Source: JAZDJJ01 sp043804035
GTDB lineage: Bacteria; Bacteroidota; Bacteroidia; Palsa-948
Assembly (NCBI GenBank): GCA_043804035.1
Contig: JAZDJJ010000019.1
Coordinates: forward strand, 1-5,689
Length of the DNA stretch: 5,689 nt
Reading direction: 5' to 3'
Below are positions 1 to 5,689 of the stretch, one piece after another. Below the pieces are notes generated by a model. The model was given only the letters and a program-made list of their open reading frames with translations. It was not told the DNA's origin and searched no databases. The translations under genes were made by a program, and so were the position numbers. Positions within the stretch are counted from its first letter, which is position 1. Each line of letters starts with the position of its first letter.

Positions 1-1585
1 GTGGTTCTGGTCGCCTGATGGAAGCAAGATTGCGTTCTATCGTTTTGATGAATCTAATGTGAAAGAATTTTCTATGAACAAATACGGCACACTCTATCCT
101 ACGGAATACAAATTCAAATACCCAAAAGCGGGTGAAGAAAATTCAAAGGTTGCTATTTACTTTTATGATGTTACAACTCAAAAAACTATTTCTGCCGATT
201 TAGGAAATTCTTATGAATATATTCCAAGAATCAAGTGGACAACTAATCCTGATATTCTCTCCATTCAACTGATGAATCGGTTGCAAAATAAACTTGACCT
301 TTTACTCGCGAATGCATCCACAGGAAAAACAAAAACTATTCTCACAGAAACAAACAATACATACATTGAAATTTTTGATAACCTGTTGTTTCTCAATAAT
401 GGAAATGAATTTATATGGAGCAGCGACAAAGACGGATACAATCATTTATATCTATATGACATAAGTGGTAAACCGATTCGTCAGATTACAAAAGGCAACT
501 GGGATGTGGATGGGTTGAATGTATATGATGAAAAAACACAAACTATTTTTTATACTTCATCAGAAATTTCTTCCACTGATAAAAATTTGTATTCTATCCT
601 CATAGACGGAACTCATAAAAAGAAACTCACTTCTTTTACCGGCACCGAAGATGCGCAATTTAATTCCACACTTACTTACTATATACTTACTCGTTCGGAT
701 GCCAATAGTCCTCCGATAATTTCTCTTCATACTTCCGATGGAACGCGGATAAGAGATATGGAAAATAATGCCACTCTTTCTATCACATTATCTAATTATC
801 AACTTGCTAAAAAAGAATTTTTCAAATTCAAAACATCAAAAGAAATTGAACTTAATGGATGGATGATGAAACCTGTAGAAAGCGGAGTGTTGAATTTAAA
901 AACAAAAAACACTCGGTATCCTGTCCTTATGTTTGTTTATGGCGGACCAGGTTCCAATACAGTTAATAATTCATGGGACAGAGATTTTATGTGGTATCAA
1001 ATGCTTTGTCAGAAAGGATACATTGTCGTTTCGGTGGATAATAGCGGCACTGGAAATCGTGGTGCATCTTTTAGAAAATGTACTTACAGGCAACTCGGAA
1101 AATTAGAAGTAGAAGATCAAATTGAAACTGCAAAACATCTTGGTTCTCTTTCATTCGTAGATAAAAACCGCATCGGCATTTGGGGATGGAGTTATGGTGG
1201 ATATATGTCTTCGCTTTGCATTACAAAAGGTGCTGATTATTTTAAGATGGCGATGGCAGTTGCTCCCGTTACTAACTGGCGCTATTACGATAACATTTAC
1301 ACAGAGCGATATATGGACTTGCCTCAGAACAATGCAAATGGTTATGACGAAAATGCTCCTGTGTTTTATGCCGATAAACTAAAAGGAAAGTTTTTGCTCG
1401 TGCATGGAACAGCTGACGATAATGTTCATTTTCAAAATTCTATGGAGTTTGTTAATGCACTGATAAAAGAAAATAAGCAGTTTACATTTTTTGCTTACCC
1501 TGATAGAAACCACAGCATTTACGGAGATAATGCACGACTGCATCTTTACAATATGCTAACGGAATTTATTCTTACGAATCTATAA
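1..1585 (+). CDS. Dipeptidyl peptidase IV-type serine peptidase (family S9B), 5' end outside the window
   Basis: The frame is open from the first full codon at position 2, so the gene starts upstream; the GTG at 59 is internal. The visible 527 codons begin at a WSPDG propeller motif followed by RFDES and YPKAGE, as in DPP IV. Positions 2 to about 850 are beta-propeller and the rest is alpha/beta hydrolase. Counting from the first visible Trp, the nucleophile is Ser397 in GWSYGGY (codon 1190), the Asp is 472 in HGTADDN (1415) and the His is 504 in DRNHSI (1511). Tyr313 in YGGPGS matches the oxyanion tyrosine. Tyr429 and Tyr433 in YYDNIYTERY match the substrate-pocket tyrosines of human DPP IV. 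Family members release N-terminal dipeptides, often after Pro, and in Bacteroidota are usually exported to the periplasm. The Glu-Glu pair that holds the substrate amino end should lie about ten codons upstream, so true DPP IV specificity versus a relative cannot be proven here. Roughly 200 residues are missing. Confidence 0.93.
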   Translation, partial: WFWSPDGSKIAFYRFDESNVKEFSMNKYGTLYPTEYKFKYPKAGEENSKVAIYFYDVTTQKTISADLGNSYEYIPRIKWTTNPDILSIQLMNRLQNKLDLLLANASTGKTKTILTETNNTYIEIFDNLLFLNNGNEFIWSSDKDGYNHLYLYDISGKPIRQITKGNWDVDGLNVYDEKTQTIFYTSSEISSTDKNLYSILIDGTHKKKLTSFTGTEDAQFNSTLTYYILTRSDANSPPIISLHTSDGTRIRDMENNATLSITLSNYQLAKKEFFKFKTSKEIELNGWMMKPVESGVLNLKTKNTRYPVLMFVYGGPGSNTVNNSWDRDFMWYQMLCQKGYIVVSVDNSGTGNRGASFRKCTYRQLGKLEVEDQIETAKHLGSLSFVDKNRIGIWGWSYGGYMSSLCITKGADYFKMAMAVAPVTNWRYYDNIYTERYMDLPQNNANGYDENAPVFYADKLKGKFLLVHGTADDNVHFQNSMEFVNALIKENKQFTFFAYPDRNHSIYGDNARLHLYNMLTEFILTNL

Positions 1586-1592
1586 CTATTGG

Positions 1593-2204
1593 ATGTTCTT
1601 TATACTTTTATCTTCGTATTTTTTTCGTATGACTTCTTTTGATTATTACAACTGGATAATTCTTCCGTTAATTATTTTCTCATCACGTATTTTTGATGTT
1701 ACGCTTGGTACTATCCGCCACATCTTCATTGTAAGAGGACTGAAAAAACTTGCTCCTGTTCTTGGATTTTTTGAAGTATTGGTATGGATAATTGTAATAA
1801 GCCAGTTGATGCAAAATCTTAATAATGTTGTTTGTTATTTTGCATGGGCAGGAGGTTTTGCTTTTGGCACTTACATTGGATTGATTATTGAAAATAGAAT
1901 TGCCATCGGTATGCAAATCATTCGCGTATTTACTAATGAGAACTGTGCTGAACTTATTCTGCATTTGAATCAGACAAACTACGGAGCCACAATTATTGAT
2001 GCGCGAGGGACAAGAGGTCCCATAAAAATTGTTATCACTATTGTAAAACGAAAAGACATTTATGAAGTATCAAAGATTATTCGCCAGCATCACCCTGATG
2101 CTTTTTACACTATTGAAGATATTCGGCATGTTAGCAAAGAAGTATTTTTTAAAAACAATAAAGAAGAATCATTTCTCAGAAAAATGTTCTCATCGCATAA
2201 GTAG
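1593..2204 (+). CDS. UPF0316 family membrane protein (DUF5698 plus DUF2179)
   Basis: This 203-residue protein has three likely membrane helices at about residues 19-40, 53-73 and 79-98, then a soluble C-terminal domain. The N-terminal part shows UPF0316 signatures: SRIFDVTLGTIRHIFIVRG (31-49), GFFEVLVW (58-65) and GGFAFGTYIGLIIE (87-100). The C-terminal part, from about Gly131 to Val184, looks like DUF2179, a small alpha/beta domain also found at the end of YitT-type proteins. The function is not established and I do not assign one. The gene begins 7 bp after the peptidase stop, so co-transcription is likely but a functional link is not implied. The start is uncertain: the ATG at 1593 adds a hydrophobic 12-residue leader, while the ATG at 1629 (Met13) gives an N-terminus closer to what I expect for the family. 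Neither has a visible Shine-Dalgarno motif. The longer frame is listed. Confidence 0.85.
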   Translation: MFFILLSSYFFRMTSFDYYNWIILPLIIFSSRIFDVTLGTIRHIFIVRGLKKLAPVLGFFEVLVWIIVISQLMQNLNNVVCYFAWAGGFAFGTYIGLIIENRIAIGMQIIRVFTNENCAELILHLNQTNYGATIIDARGTRGPIKIVITIVKRKDIYEVSKIIRQHHPDAFYTIEDIRHVSKEVFFKNNKEESFLRKMFSSHK

Positions 2205-2288
2205 AAAAGATATGAAAGAGAAAAGCGAAGGATGAATTGTTTTAGACATAGAAAGTATCATGTTTTTCATAAAAAAATAATTTTTCAA

Positions 2289-3533
2289 TTAAGTTATTTT
2301 CAGAAGAGAAGAAACAATTTTTTCAACCACTCCTCTCTTTTCTTTCACAAATTTTTTACAAACAAAAGAAGCCATCTTCAAAATTTTATCATCAGAAAAA
2401 AGTAAGTCCACCACTTTATTACATTTTTCAATATCCGAAATGATAAACGCTCCACCCAATTCAATTAGTTCATTTGCTTCAGGAAATTTATGATGATTGG
2501 GACCAAAAATTACAGGAACTCCAAAAGCCACTGCTTCCAGAATATTATGAATTCCACTTCCAAATCCACCGCCAATGTACGCAATATCAGCATATTGATA
2601 TAAAGATGAAAGCATACCAATGTTATCAATCACAAGAACATTTATTGTTTGAAAATTTTCTTTACTCAACTCAGAATATCTAATGCATCTATCAGGAAAT
2701 TGAGCAAGTACTCTTCGGATATCACTTTCCCCTATTTCGTGCGGAGCAATAATCAATTTGCAATTTGCAATCTGCAATTTGCCTATAATCTTTTCATCTT
2801 TTTCCCACGTACTTCCGGCAACAATCAATTTGCTACTTCCTTTGAATTGCTCAATGAGCGGGAATTGTTTCGGATTAGTTATGGTATCCGAAACGCGGTC
2901 GTAACGCAAATCACCGCTGATAGTAACATTTAAAAATCCTTCTGCATTTAATATTTTTTGCGATGATTCATTTTGTACAAAAATATGCGTGAAAAATAAT
3001 AACACTTTATTCAGAAAGTTTCCATACAAGCCATTAAATTGTTCCTGTCGGAAATTTGCAGAAATAAGATATGTCGGAATTTTTTGCTGATGAAGTTCAT
3101 TCAGATAATTGTACCAGAAATCATATTTGATAAAGAATGCGGCGGCAGGTTTTAACAAAGAAATAAATTTTTGTGCATTCGTTTTTGTATCAAGCGGAAG
3201 ATAGAAAATGTAATCAGCACCTTCGTAATTTTTTCGAACCTCGTATCCTGACGGAGAAAAAAATGTAATCAGTATCTTATTTTTTATTTTTTGATTCTTA
3301 ATTTTTTCAATCAACGGGCGTGCTTGTTCAAATTCACCGAGCGAAGAGCAATGAAACCAAATTATCTGCTCCTCTTCTTTCCTCTCTCCATTTGAAACGG
3401 GAAACAAAAGAACGAGGCGTTTAAAAATATTTTTTCTGCCGTCAATCCAAAGTCGCGCTTTTCTGTTAAAGAAACTTGCAAAGAAAGTTCCCGCAAGAAA
3501 AAGACGAATTGCAATTTGATAAAGAAATATCAT
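2289..3533 (-). CDS. waaA: 3-deoxy-D-manno-octulosonic acid (Kdo) transferase WaaA/KdtA
   Basis: This 414-residue GT30-family glycosyltransferase moves Kdo from CMP-Kdo onto lipid A precursor at the inner face of the cytoplasmic membrane. The N-terminus is hydrophobic (about 1-22) and suits a membrane anchor. The acceptor-side domain holds HCSSLGEFEQ (61-70), with Glu67 at the place of the family's catalytic base. Further motifs are KYDFWYN (136-142), SANFRQEQ (158-165) and GDLRYDRV (207-214). The nucleotide-side domain holds AGSTWEKDE (239-247), APHEIGESD (263-271), GGGF (321-324), HNILEAVAFGVPVIFGP (329-345) and HHKFPEA (347-353). Length is normal for the family. Residues 252-260 are encoded by a tandem heptamer array just before KLIIAPHE. 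The gene lies 8 bp downstream of the secreted-protein gene on the same strand, so the two are probably one operon. It converges on the UPF0316 gene across 84 bp. Whether one or two Kdo residues are added cannot be read from sequence. Confidence 0.95.
   Translation of the reverse strand: MIFLYQIAIRLFLAGTFFASFFNRKARLWIDGRKNIFKRLVLLFPVSNGERKEEEQIIWFHCSSLGEFEQARPLIEKIKNQKIKNKILITFFSPSGYEVRKNYEGADYIFYLPLDTKTNAQKFISLLKPAAAFFIKYDFWYNYLNELHQQKIPTYLISANFRQEQFNGLYGNFLNKVLLFFTHIFVQNESSQKILNAEGFLNVTISGDLRYDRVSDTITNPKQFPLIEQFKGSSKLIVAGSTWEKDEKIIGKLQIANCKLIIAPHEIGESDIRRVLAQFPDRCIRYSELSKENFQTINVLVIDNIGMLSSLYQYADIAYIGGGFGSGIHNILEAVAFGVPVIFGPNHHKFPEANELIELGGAFIISDIEKCNKVVDLLFSDDKILKMASFVCKKFVKEKRGVVEKIVSSLLKIT
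2754..2781. repeat. Four tandem copies of a 7-bp unit inside waaA
   Basis: On the plus strand the unit CAATTTG occurs at 2754-2760, 2761-2767 and 2775-2781, with one variant CAATCTG at 2768-2774. Read on the minus strand this encodes KLQIANCKL (waaA residues 252-260). Seven is not a multiple of three, so gain or loss of one unit would shift the waaA frame, while three units would keep it. The array sits in the variable stretch between the AGSTWEKDE and APHE motifs. Confidence 0.9.
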
Positions 3534-3541
3534 TTAAGTAT

Positions 3542-4342
3542 TTAGTAATAATAATATTGCTGTGGGACTTTTTTGTAAAGTGGCAAAATCCATCCTACTC
3601 TCACACCGAAAAGAAAATCTGTTCGTTTGTCTGTATCTCGTTTCATTAAATCAAAATCAAAACTTCTGCGGCTTTGTGTAAATGTCTGATAAAATTCAAA
3701 TCCTCCATAGAAATTTATCATACGTTTGTTACTGATACAAACATATCCCAAAAATTCATGTAGTCCGAACCCATTCGTAAGGCGGTCATATCCTTTTTTG
3801 TAATTATCTGTTAATTGCGGTGATTGATGTCCTATATCATCAATTTTAATTTTGTGCTGCAAAAATGCCGGTCCTCCGTAAATCATAATACCTGAATTAG
3901 GATTTGAACCGGCAACAGGAAATATTTTTCCAAAAAAAACTGATGCAGTAAATCCTCTTTCAAAAATCCGAATATATGCAGGTCCTCCGTTCTGATCAAT
4001 AATAAATCCGTCATTGCTGAACCCTGACCCTGTGCTGATGCTGTCTAAAACATTTTCTTTTATCTGGTTACCAAAAATATAATGCCATCCTGCACCGATT
4101 AAAATATTTTTTTTCATCTTTACCGAAAAATCAATTCCTATATTGGAATTATTTCCAAATCGTTTTTCAAGGTTCCCGCCCGGCAATTGAAAGGCGTATG
4201 AAAATTTAATCAGCGGAATAAAGAGAGATGAATCTTTTACATTAACCTGTGCTTGCGAAGAAAAAATAACAGACAGCAAACAACCAACAACAGATAAAAA
4301 TATTTTATGAGTTAGATTCATTTGTAATTTATACATTCGCAT
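3542..4342 (-). CDS. Predicted secreted, probably outer-membrane beta-barrel protein of unknown function
   Basis: I do not recognise a named family. The 266-residue protein has a signal peptide: Lys13, a hydrophobic core from about 14 to 27, then SSQAQ with likely cleavage after Ala31. The mature part is rich in Gly and aromatic residues in alternating stretches that suit amphipathic strands, for example IGIDFSVKMKKNILIGAGWHYIFG (68-91, shown in two parts in the pattern GIDFSV and ILIGAGWHY), FTASVFFGKIFPV (131-143), GIMIYGGPAFL (151-161), MINFYGGFEFYQTF (208-221) and FLFGVRVGWILPLY (243-256). It ends in four Tyr residues, consistent with the aromatic C-terminal signal of BAM-assembled barrels. 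The start is uncertain: Met1, Met3 and Met8 are possible, and Met8 (codon 4319-4321) gives the most ordinary signal peptide. It precedes waaA by 8 bp, suggesting co-transcription and an envelope role. That role is inference from location only. Confidence 0.75.
   Translation of the reverse strand: MRMYKLQMNLTHKIFLSVVGCLLSVIFSSQAQVNVKDSSLFIPLIKFSYAFQLPGGNLEKRFGNNSNIGIDFSVKMKKNILIGAGWHYIFGNQIKENVLDSISTGSGFSNDGFIIDQNGGPAYIRIFERGFTASVFFGKIFPVAGSNPNSGIMIYGGPAFLQHKIKIDDIGHQSPQLTDNYKKGYDRLTNGFGLHEFLGYVCISNKRMINFYGGFEFYQTFTQSRRSFDFDLMKRDTDKRTDFLFGVRVGWILPLYKKVPQQYYYY
4332..4339 (+). promoter_or_regulatory. Weak candidate -7 box for the aminotransferase gene
   Basis: TACATTCG matches five of the six fixed bases of the Bacteroidota -7 consensus TAnnTTTG and would place transcription start within roughly 20 bases of the ATG at 4364. 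No TTTG lies at the expected distance upstream; the nearest partial match is TTAG at 4312. It overlaps the first codons of the divergent gene. In such AT-rich sequence a chance match is quite possible. Confidence 0.2.
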
Positions 4343-4363
4343 TTACGATAAATAATTATTAAA

Positions 4364-5500
4364 ATGATAAAAGTAAACAGAAAAATTCAAATGGTTGATC
4401 TCGTTAGCCAGTATGAAAATATCAAAAACGAAATTGACTCTGCTATTAAAGAAGTCATTTTTTCTTCACAGTTTATTAACGGTTCTGCTGTAAAAGAATT
4501 TCAATCGGACATGGAAAAATATCTTGCTGTGAAGCACGTAATTCCATGCGCCAATGGAACTGATGCTTTGCAAATTGCGATGATGTCTCTTGGATTACAA
4601 AGAGGCGATGAAATCATCACGACCAATTTTACTTTTGCCGCAACAGTTGAGTCAATTGCTTTCCTCGGTCTTGTCCCTGTTCTTGTTGATGTAGATTTCA
4701 ATACATTTAATATTGATGTTAATGAAATTGAAAAAGCAATTACTCCGAAGACAAAAGCAATTATTCCCGTTCATCTTTTCGGACAATGCGCAGATATGGA
4801 ACCGCTTCTCGCTCTCGCAAAGAAAAATAATTTATTCGTAATTGAAGATACAGCACAAGCAATTGGTGCCGACTATATTTTTTCTGACGGAACAAAAAAG
4901 AAAGCAGGAACGATTGGAAACATTGGAACGACTTCATTTTTTCCTTCCAAAAATCTTGGATGCTACGGTGATGGCGGTGCGCTTTACACAAACGATGATG
5001 AACTTGCGAAAAGATGCCGAATGATAGTCAATCATGGACAGAGTGCACAATATTATTATGAAATACTCGGAATGAATTCACGATTGGATTCCATACAAGC
5101 GGCAATTCTTAAAGTGAAATTAAAACATCTTGACAAATACACATCTGCGCGAAATAAAGTTGCATCCTATTATGACAAAGCGTTCGGAAGAAATGTGAAA
5201 ATAAAAATTCCTACACACGCAAAAAAATCTTCTCACGTTTTTCATCAATACACTCTGACATTAAACGGAGTGGACAGAGATAAACTCAAAGAACATCTTG
5301 CATCAAAAGAAATTCCAGCAATGATTTATTATCCTATGCCACTTCATTCTCAGAAAGCATATCGTAATGAAAAAAACCAAAACAAAAAATATCCCGTAAC
5401 AGATAAACTCTGTGCTTCGGTGATATCACTACCGATGCATACGGAGTTGGATGAAGAAACATTGAAATATATTTCTGAATCTGTTTTGGAATTTTGCTAA
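4364..5500 (+). CDS. DegT/DnrJ/EryC1/StrS family PLP-dependent nucleotide-sugar aminotransferase, WbpE-like
   Basis: This 378-residue fold-type I aminotransferase transfers an amino group, normally from glutamate, to a keto-sugar nucleotide in the cytoplasm. Visible landmarks are MVDLVSQYENIK near the N-terminus, CANGTDALQIAMMSLG (cofactor phosphate region, from about residue 61), TTNFTFAATVE, IIPVHLFGQCADM, IEDTAQAIGA with Asp162 and Gln165 facing the PLP ring, and TSFFPSKNLGCYGDGGA with Lys196 (codon 4949) as Schiff-base lysine. HGQ, NSRLDSIQAAIL and the late YPMPLHSQKAY and SLPMHTELDEE segments closely resemble WbpE of Pseudomonas aeruginosa, which aminates UDP-3-keto-GlcNAcA. That substrate is a suggestion, not proven, because close relatives use other keto-sugars. 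Length is normal. The start at 4364 is 21 bp from the divergent gene; the Met at 4391 is possible but would cut the usual N-terminus short. The ugd-type gene follows after 48 bp and is probably co-transcribed. Confidence 0.92.
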   Translation: MIKVNRKIQMVDLVSQYENIKNEIDSAIKEVIFSSQFINGSAVKEFQSDMEKYLAVKHVIPCANGTDALQIAMMSLGLQRGDEIITTNFTFAATVESIAFLGLVPVLVDVDFNTFNIDVNEIEKAITPKTKAIIPVHLFGQCADMEPLLALAKKNNLFVIEDTAQAIGADYIFSDGTKKKAGTIGNIGTTSFFPSKNLGCYGDGGALYTNDDELAKRCRMIVNHGQSAQYYYEILGMNSRLDSIQAAILKVKLKHLDKYTSARNKVASYYDKAFGRNVKIKIPTHAKKSSHVFHQYTLTLNGVDRDKLKEHLASKEIPAMIYYPMPLHSQKAYRNEKNQNKKYPVTDKLCASVISLPMHTELDEETLKYISESVLEFC

Positions 5501-5507
5501 TCATAAT

Positions 5508-5529
5508 TTATAATTTTAAAAAATTACAA
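5508..5529. repeat. Short AT-rich inverted repeat between the aminotransferase and dehydrogenase genes
   Basis: TTATAATTTT (5508-5517) and AAAATTACAA (5520-5529) are complementary over ten bases with one mismatch, separated by two bases, so the inner pairs would have to open to form a loop. There are no G:C pairs in the stem, so it would be weak and does not look like a standard intrinsic terminator. It may be just AT-rich spacer. Confidence 0.3.
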
Positions 5530-5548
5530 TTCATAATCAACCAATCAA

Positions 5549-5689
5549 ATGAATATTGCAGTAATAGGAACAGGATATGTAGGGCTCGTAACGGGCACCT
5601 GCTTTGCTGAAACAGGCAACAATGTTATTTGCATTGACATTGACAAAGAAAAAATTAAAAAACTTCGTAGCGGAAAAATTCCTATTTAT
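5549..5689 (+). CDS. ugd: UDP-glucose 6-dehydrogenase (ugd type), N-terminal part only
   Basis: The ATG at 5549 opens 47 codons that run in frame to the window edge. The protein begins with MNIAVIGTGYVGLVTGTCFA, the Rossmann NAD-binding start typical of UDP-glucose dehydrogenases: strand 1, then GTGYVG as the dinucleotide loop. ICIDID ends strand 2 with acidic residues suited to NAD ribose binding. KIKKLRSGKIPIY follows, as in this family just before the usual EPGL segment, which is outside the window. The enzyme oxidises UDP-glucose twice to UDP-glucuronate, a precursor of envelope polysaccharides. The start resembles the Ugd branch more than the WbpA/UDP-GlcNAc dehydrogenase branch, but substrate residues and the catalytic Cys are not visible, so the choice within the superfamily stays open. 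No Shine-Dalgarno motif is seen. It follows the aminotransferase gene by 48 bp. Confidence 0.88.
   Translation, partial: MNIAVIGTGYVGLVTGTCFAETGNNVICIDIDKEKIKKLRSGKIPIY

Noticed and set aside
59..61. GTG at 59 as the start of the peptidase gene
   Set aside because: The codons upstream encode WFWSPDGSKIAFYRFDES, conserved in the DPP IV propeller, so the frame continues past the left edge.
1683..1964. 93-codon minus-strand open frame opposite the UPF0316 gene
   Set aside because: It lies wholly within a gene with clear family motifs on the other strand, and its product is low-complexity without recognisable domains.
2212..2235. Seven-codon open frame (ATG to TGA) just after the UPF0316 gene
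   Set aside because: It is far too short, lies in spacer sequence and has no ribosome binding site or other support.
2274..2300. Possible terminator hairpin (AAAATAA at 2274-2280 with TTATTTT at 2294-2300) between the convergent UPF0316 and waaA genes
   Set aside because: The stem is seven A:T pairs with a 13-base loop and runs into the last waaA codons. It is too weak to call against this AT-rich background.
2474..2933. Two plus-strand open frames opposite waaA (2474-2683 and 2649-2933)
   Set aside because: They overlap each other and lie opposite strongly conserved waaA motifs, so they are antisense shadows.
4280..4291. Possible lipoprotein signal (VVGC, Cys21) in the exported protein
   Set aside because: The residues after Cys21 remain hydrophobic and lead to a good signal peptidase I site at SSQAQ. 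From Met8 the segment before Cys would be only 13 residues.
4501..5024. Open frames overlapping the aminotransferase gene on both strands
   Set aside because: The aminotransferase frame carries the PLP lysine and all family motifs across this region, and the others have no support.

Overview
This is an AT-rich window that looks like a chromosomal segment of a Bacteroidota bacterium. The evidence is the low G+C content, starts preceded by A/T-rich sequence with no clear Shine-Dalgarno motif, a Bacteroidota-like Kdo transferase (WaaA/KdtA), a secreted barrel-like protein ending in aromatic residues, and a dipeptidyl-peptidase-IV-type enzyme. It holds six protein genes, the first and last cut by the window edges. 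I see no tRNA, rRNA, CRISPR array, insertion sequence or phage gene, and no stretch over 300 bases without a gene.

Left part (1-2204, plus strand): the C-terminal two thirds of a family S9B serine peptidase (DPP IV type) with an intact Ser/Asp/His triad. It is followed closely by a small membrane protein of the UPF0316 family (DUF5698 plus DUF2179).

Middle part (2289-4342, minus strand): a two-gene unit read leftward. A predicted secreted or outer-membrane protein of unknown function comes first, then, 8 bp later, waaA (kdtA), which transfers Kdo onto lipid A. The waaA frame contains four tandem copies of a 7-bp unit, the most unusual sequence feature here.

Right part (4364-5689, plus strand): a DegT/DnrJ/EryC1/StrS-family PLP sugar aminotransferase, most like WbpE-type enzymes, then the start of a UDP-glucose 6-dehydrogenase gene (ugd type). 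Together with waaA these point to cell-envelope polysaccharide synthesis: lipid A/Kdo core on one strand and nucleotide-sugar supply on the other. The two units diverge across only 21 bp between start codons.

I found no convincing new biological system. Most of the window is ordinary housekeeping and envelope biosynthesis. The points worth a second look are the heptamer array inside waaA, the unknown envelope protein linked to waaA, the very tight divergent junction, and the unresolved substrate of the aminotransferase/dehydrogenase pair.
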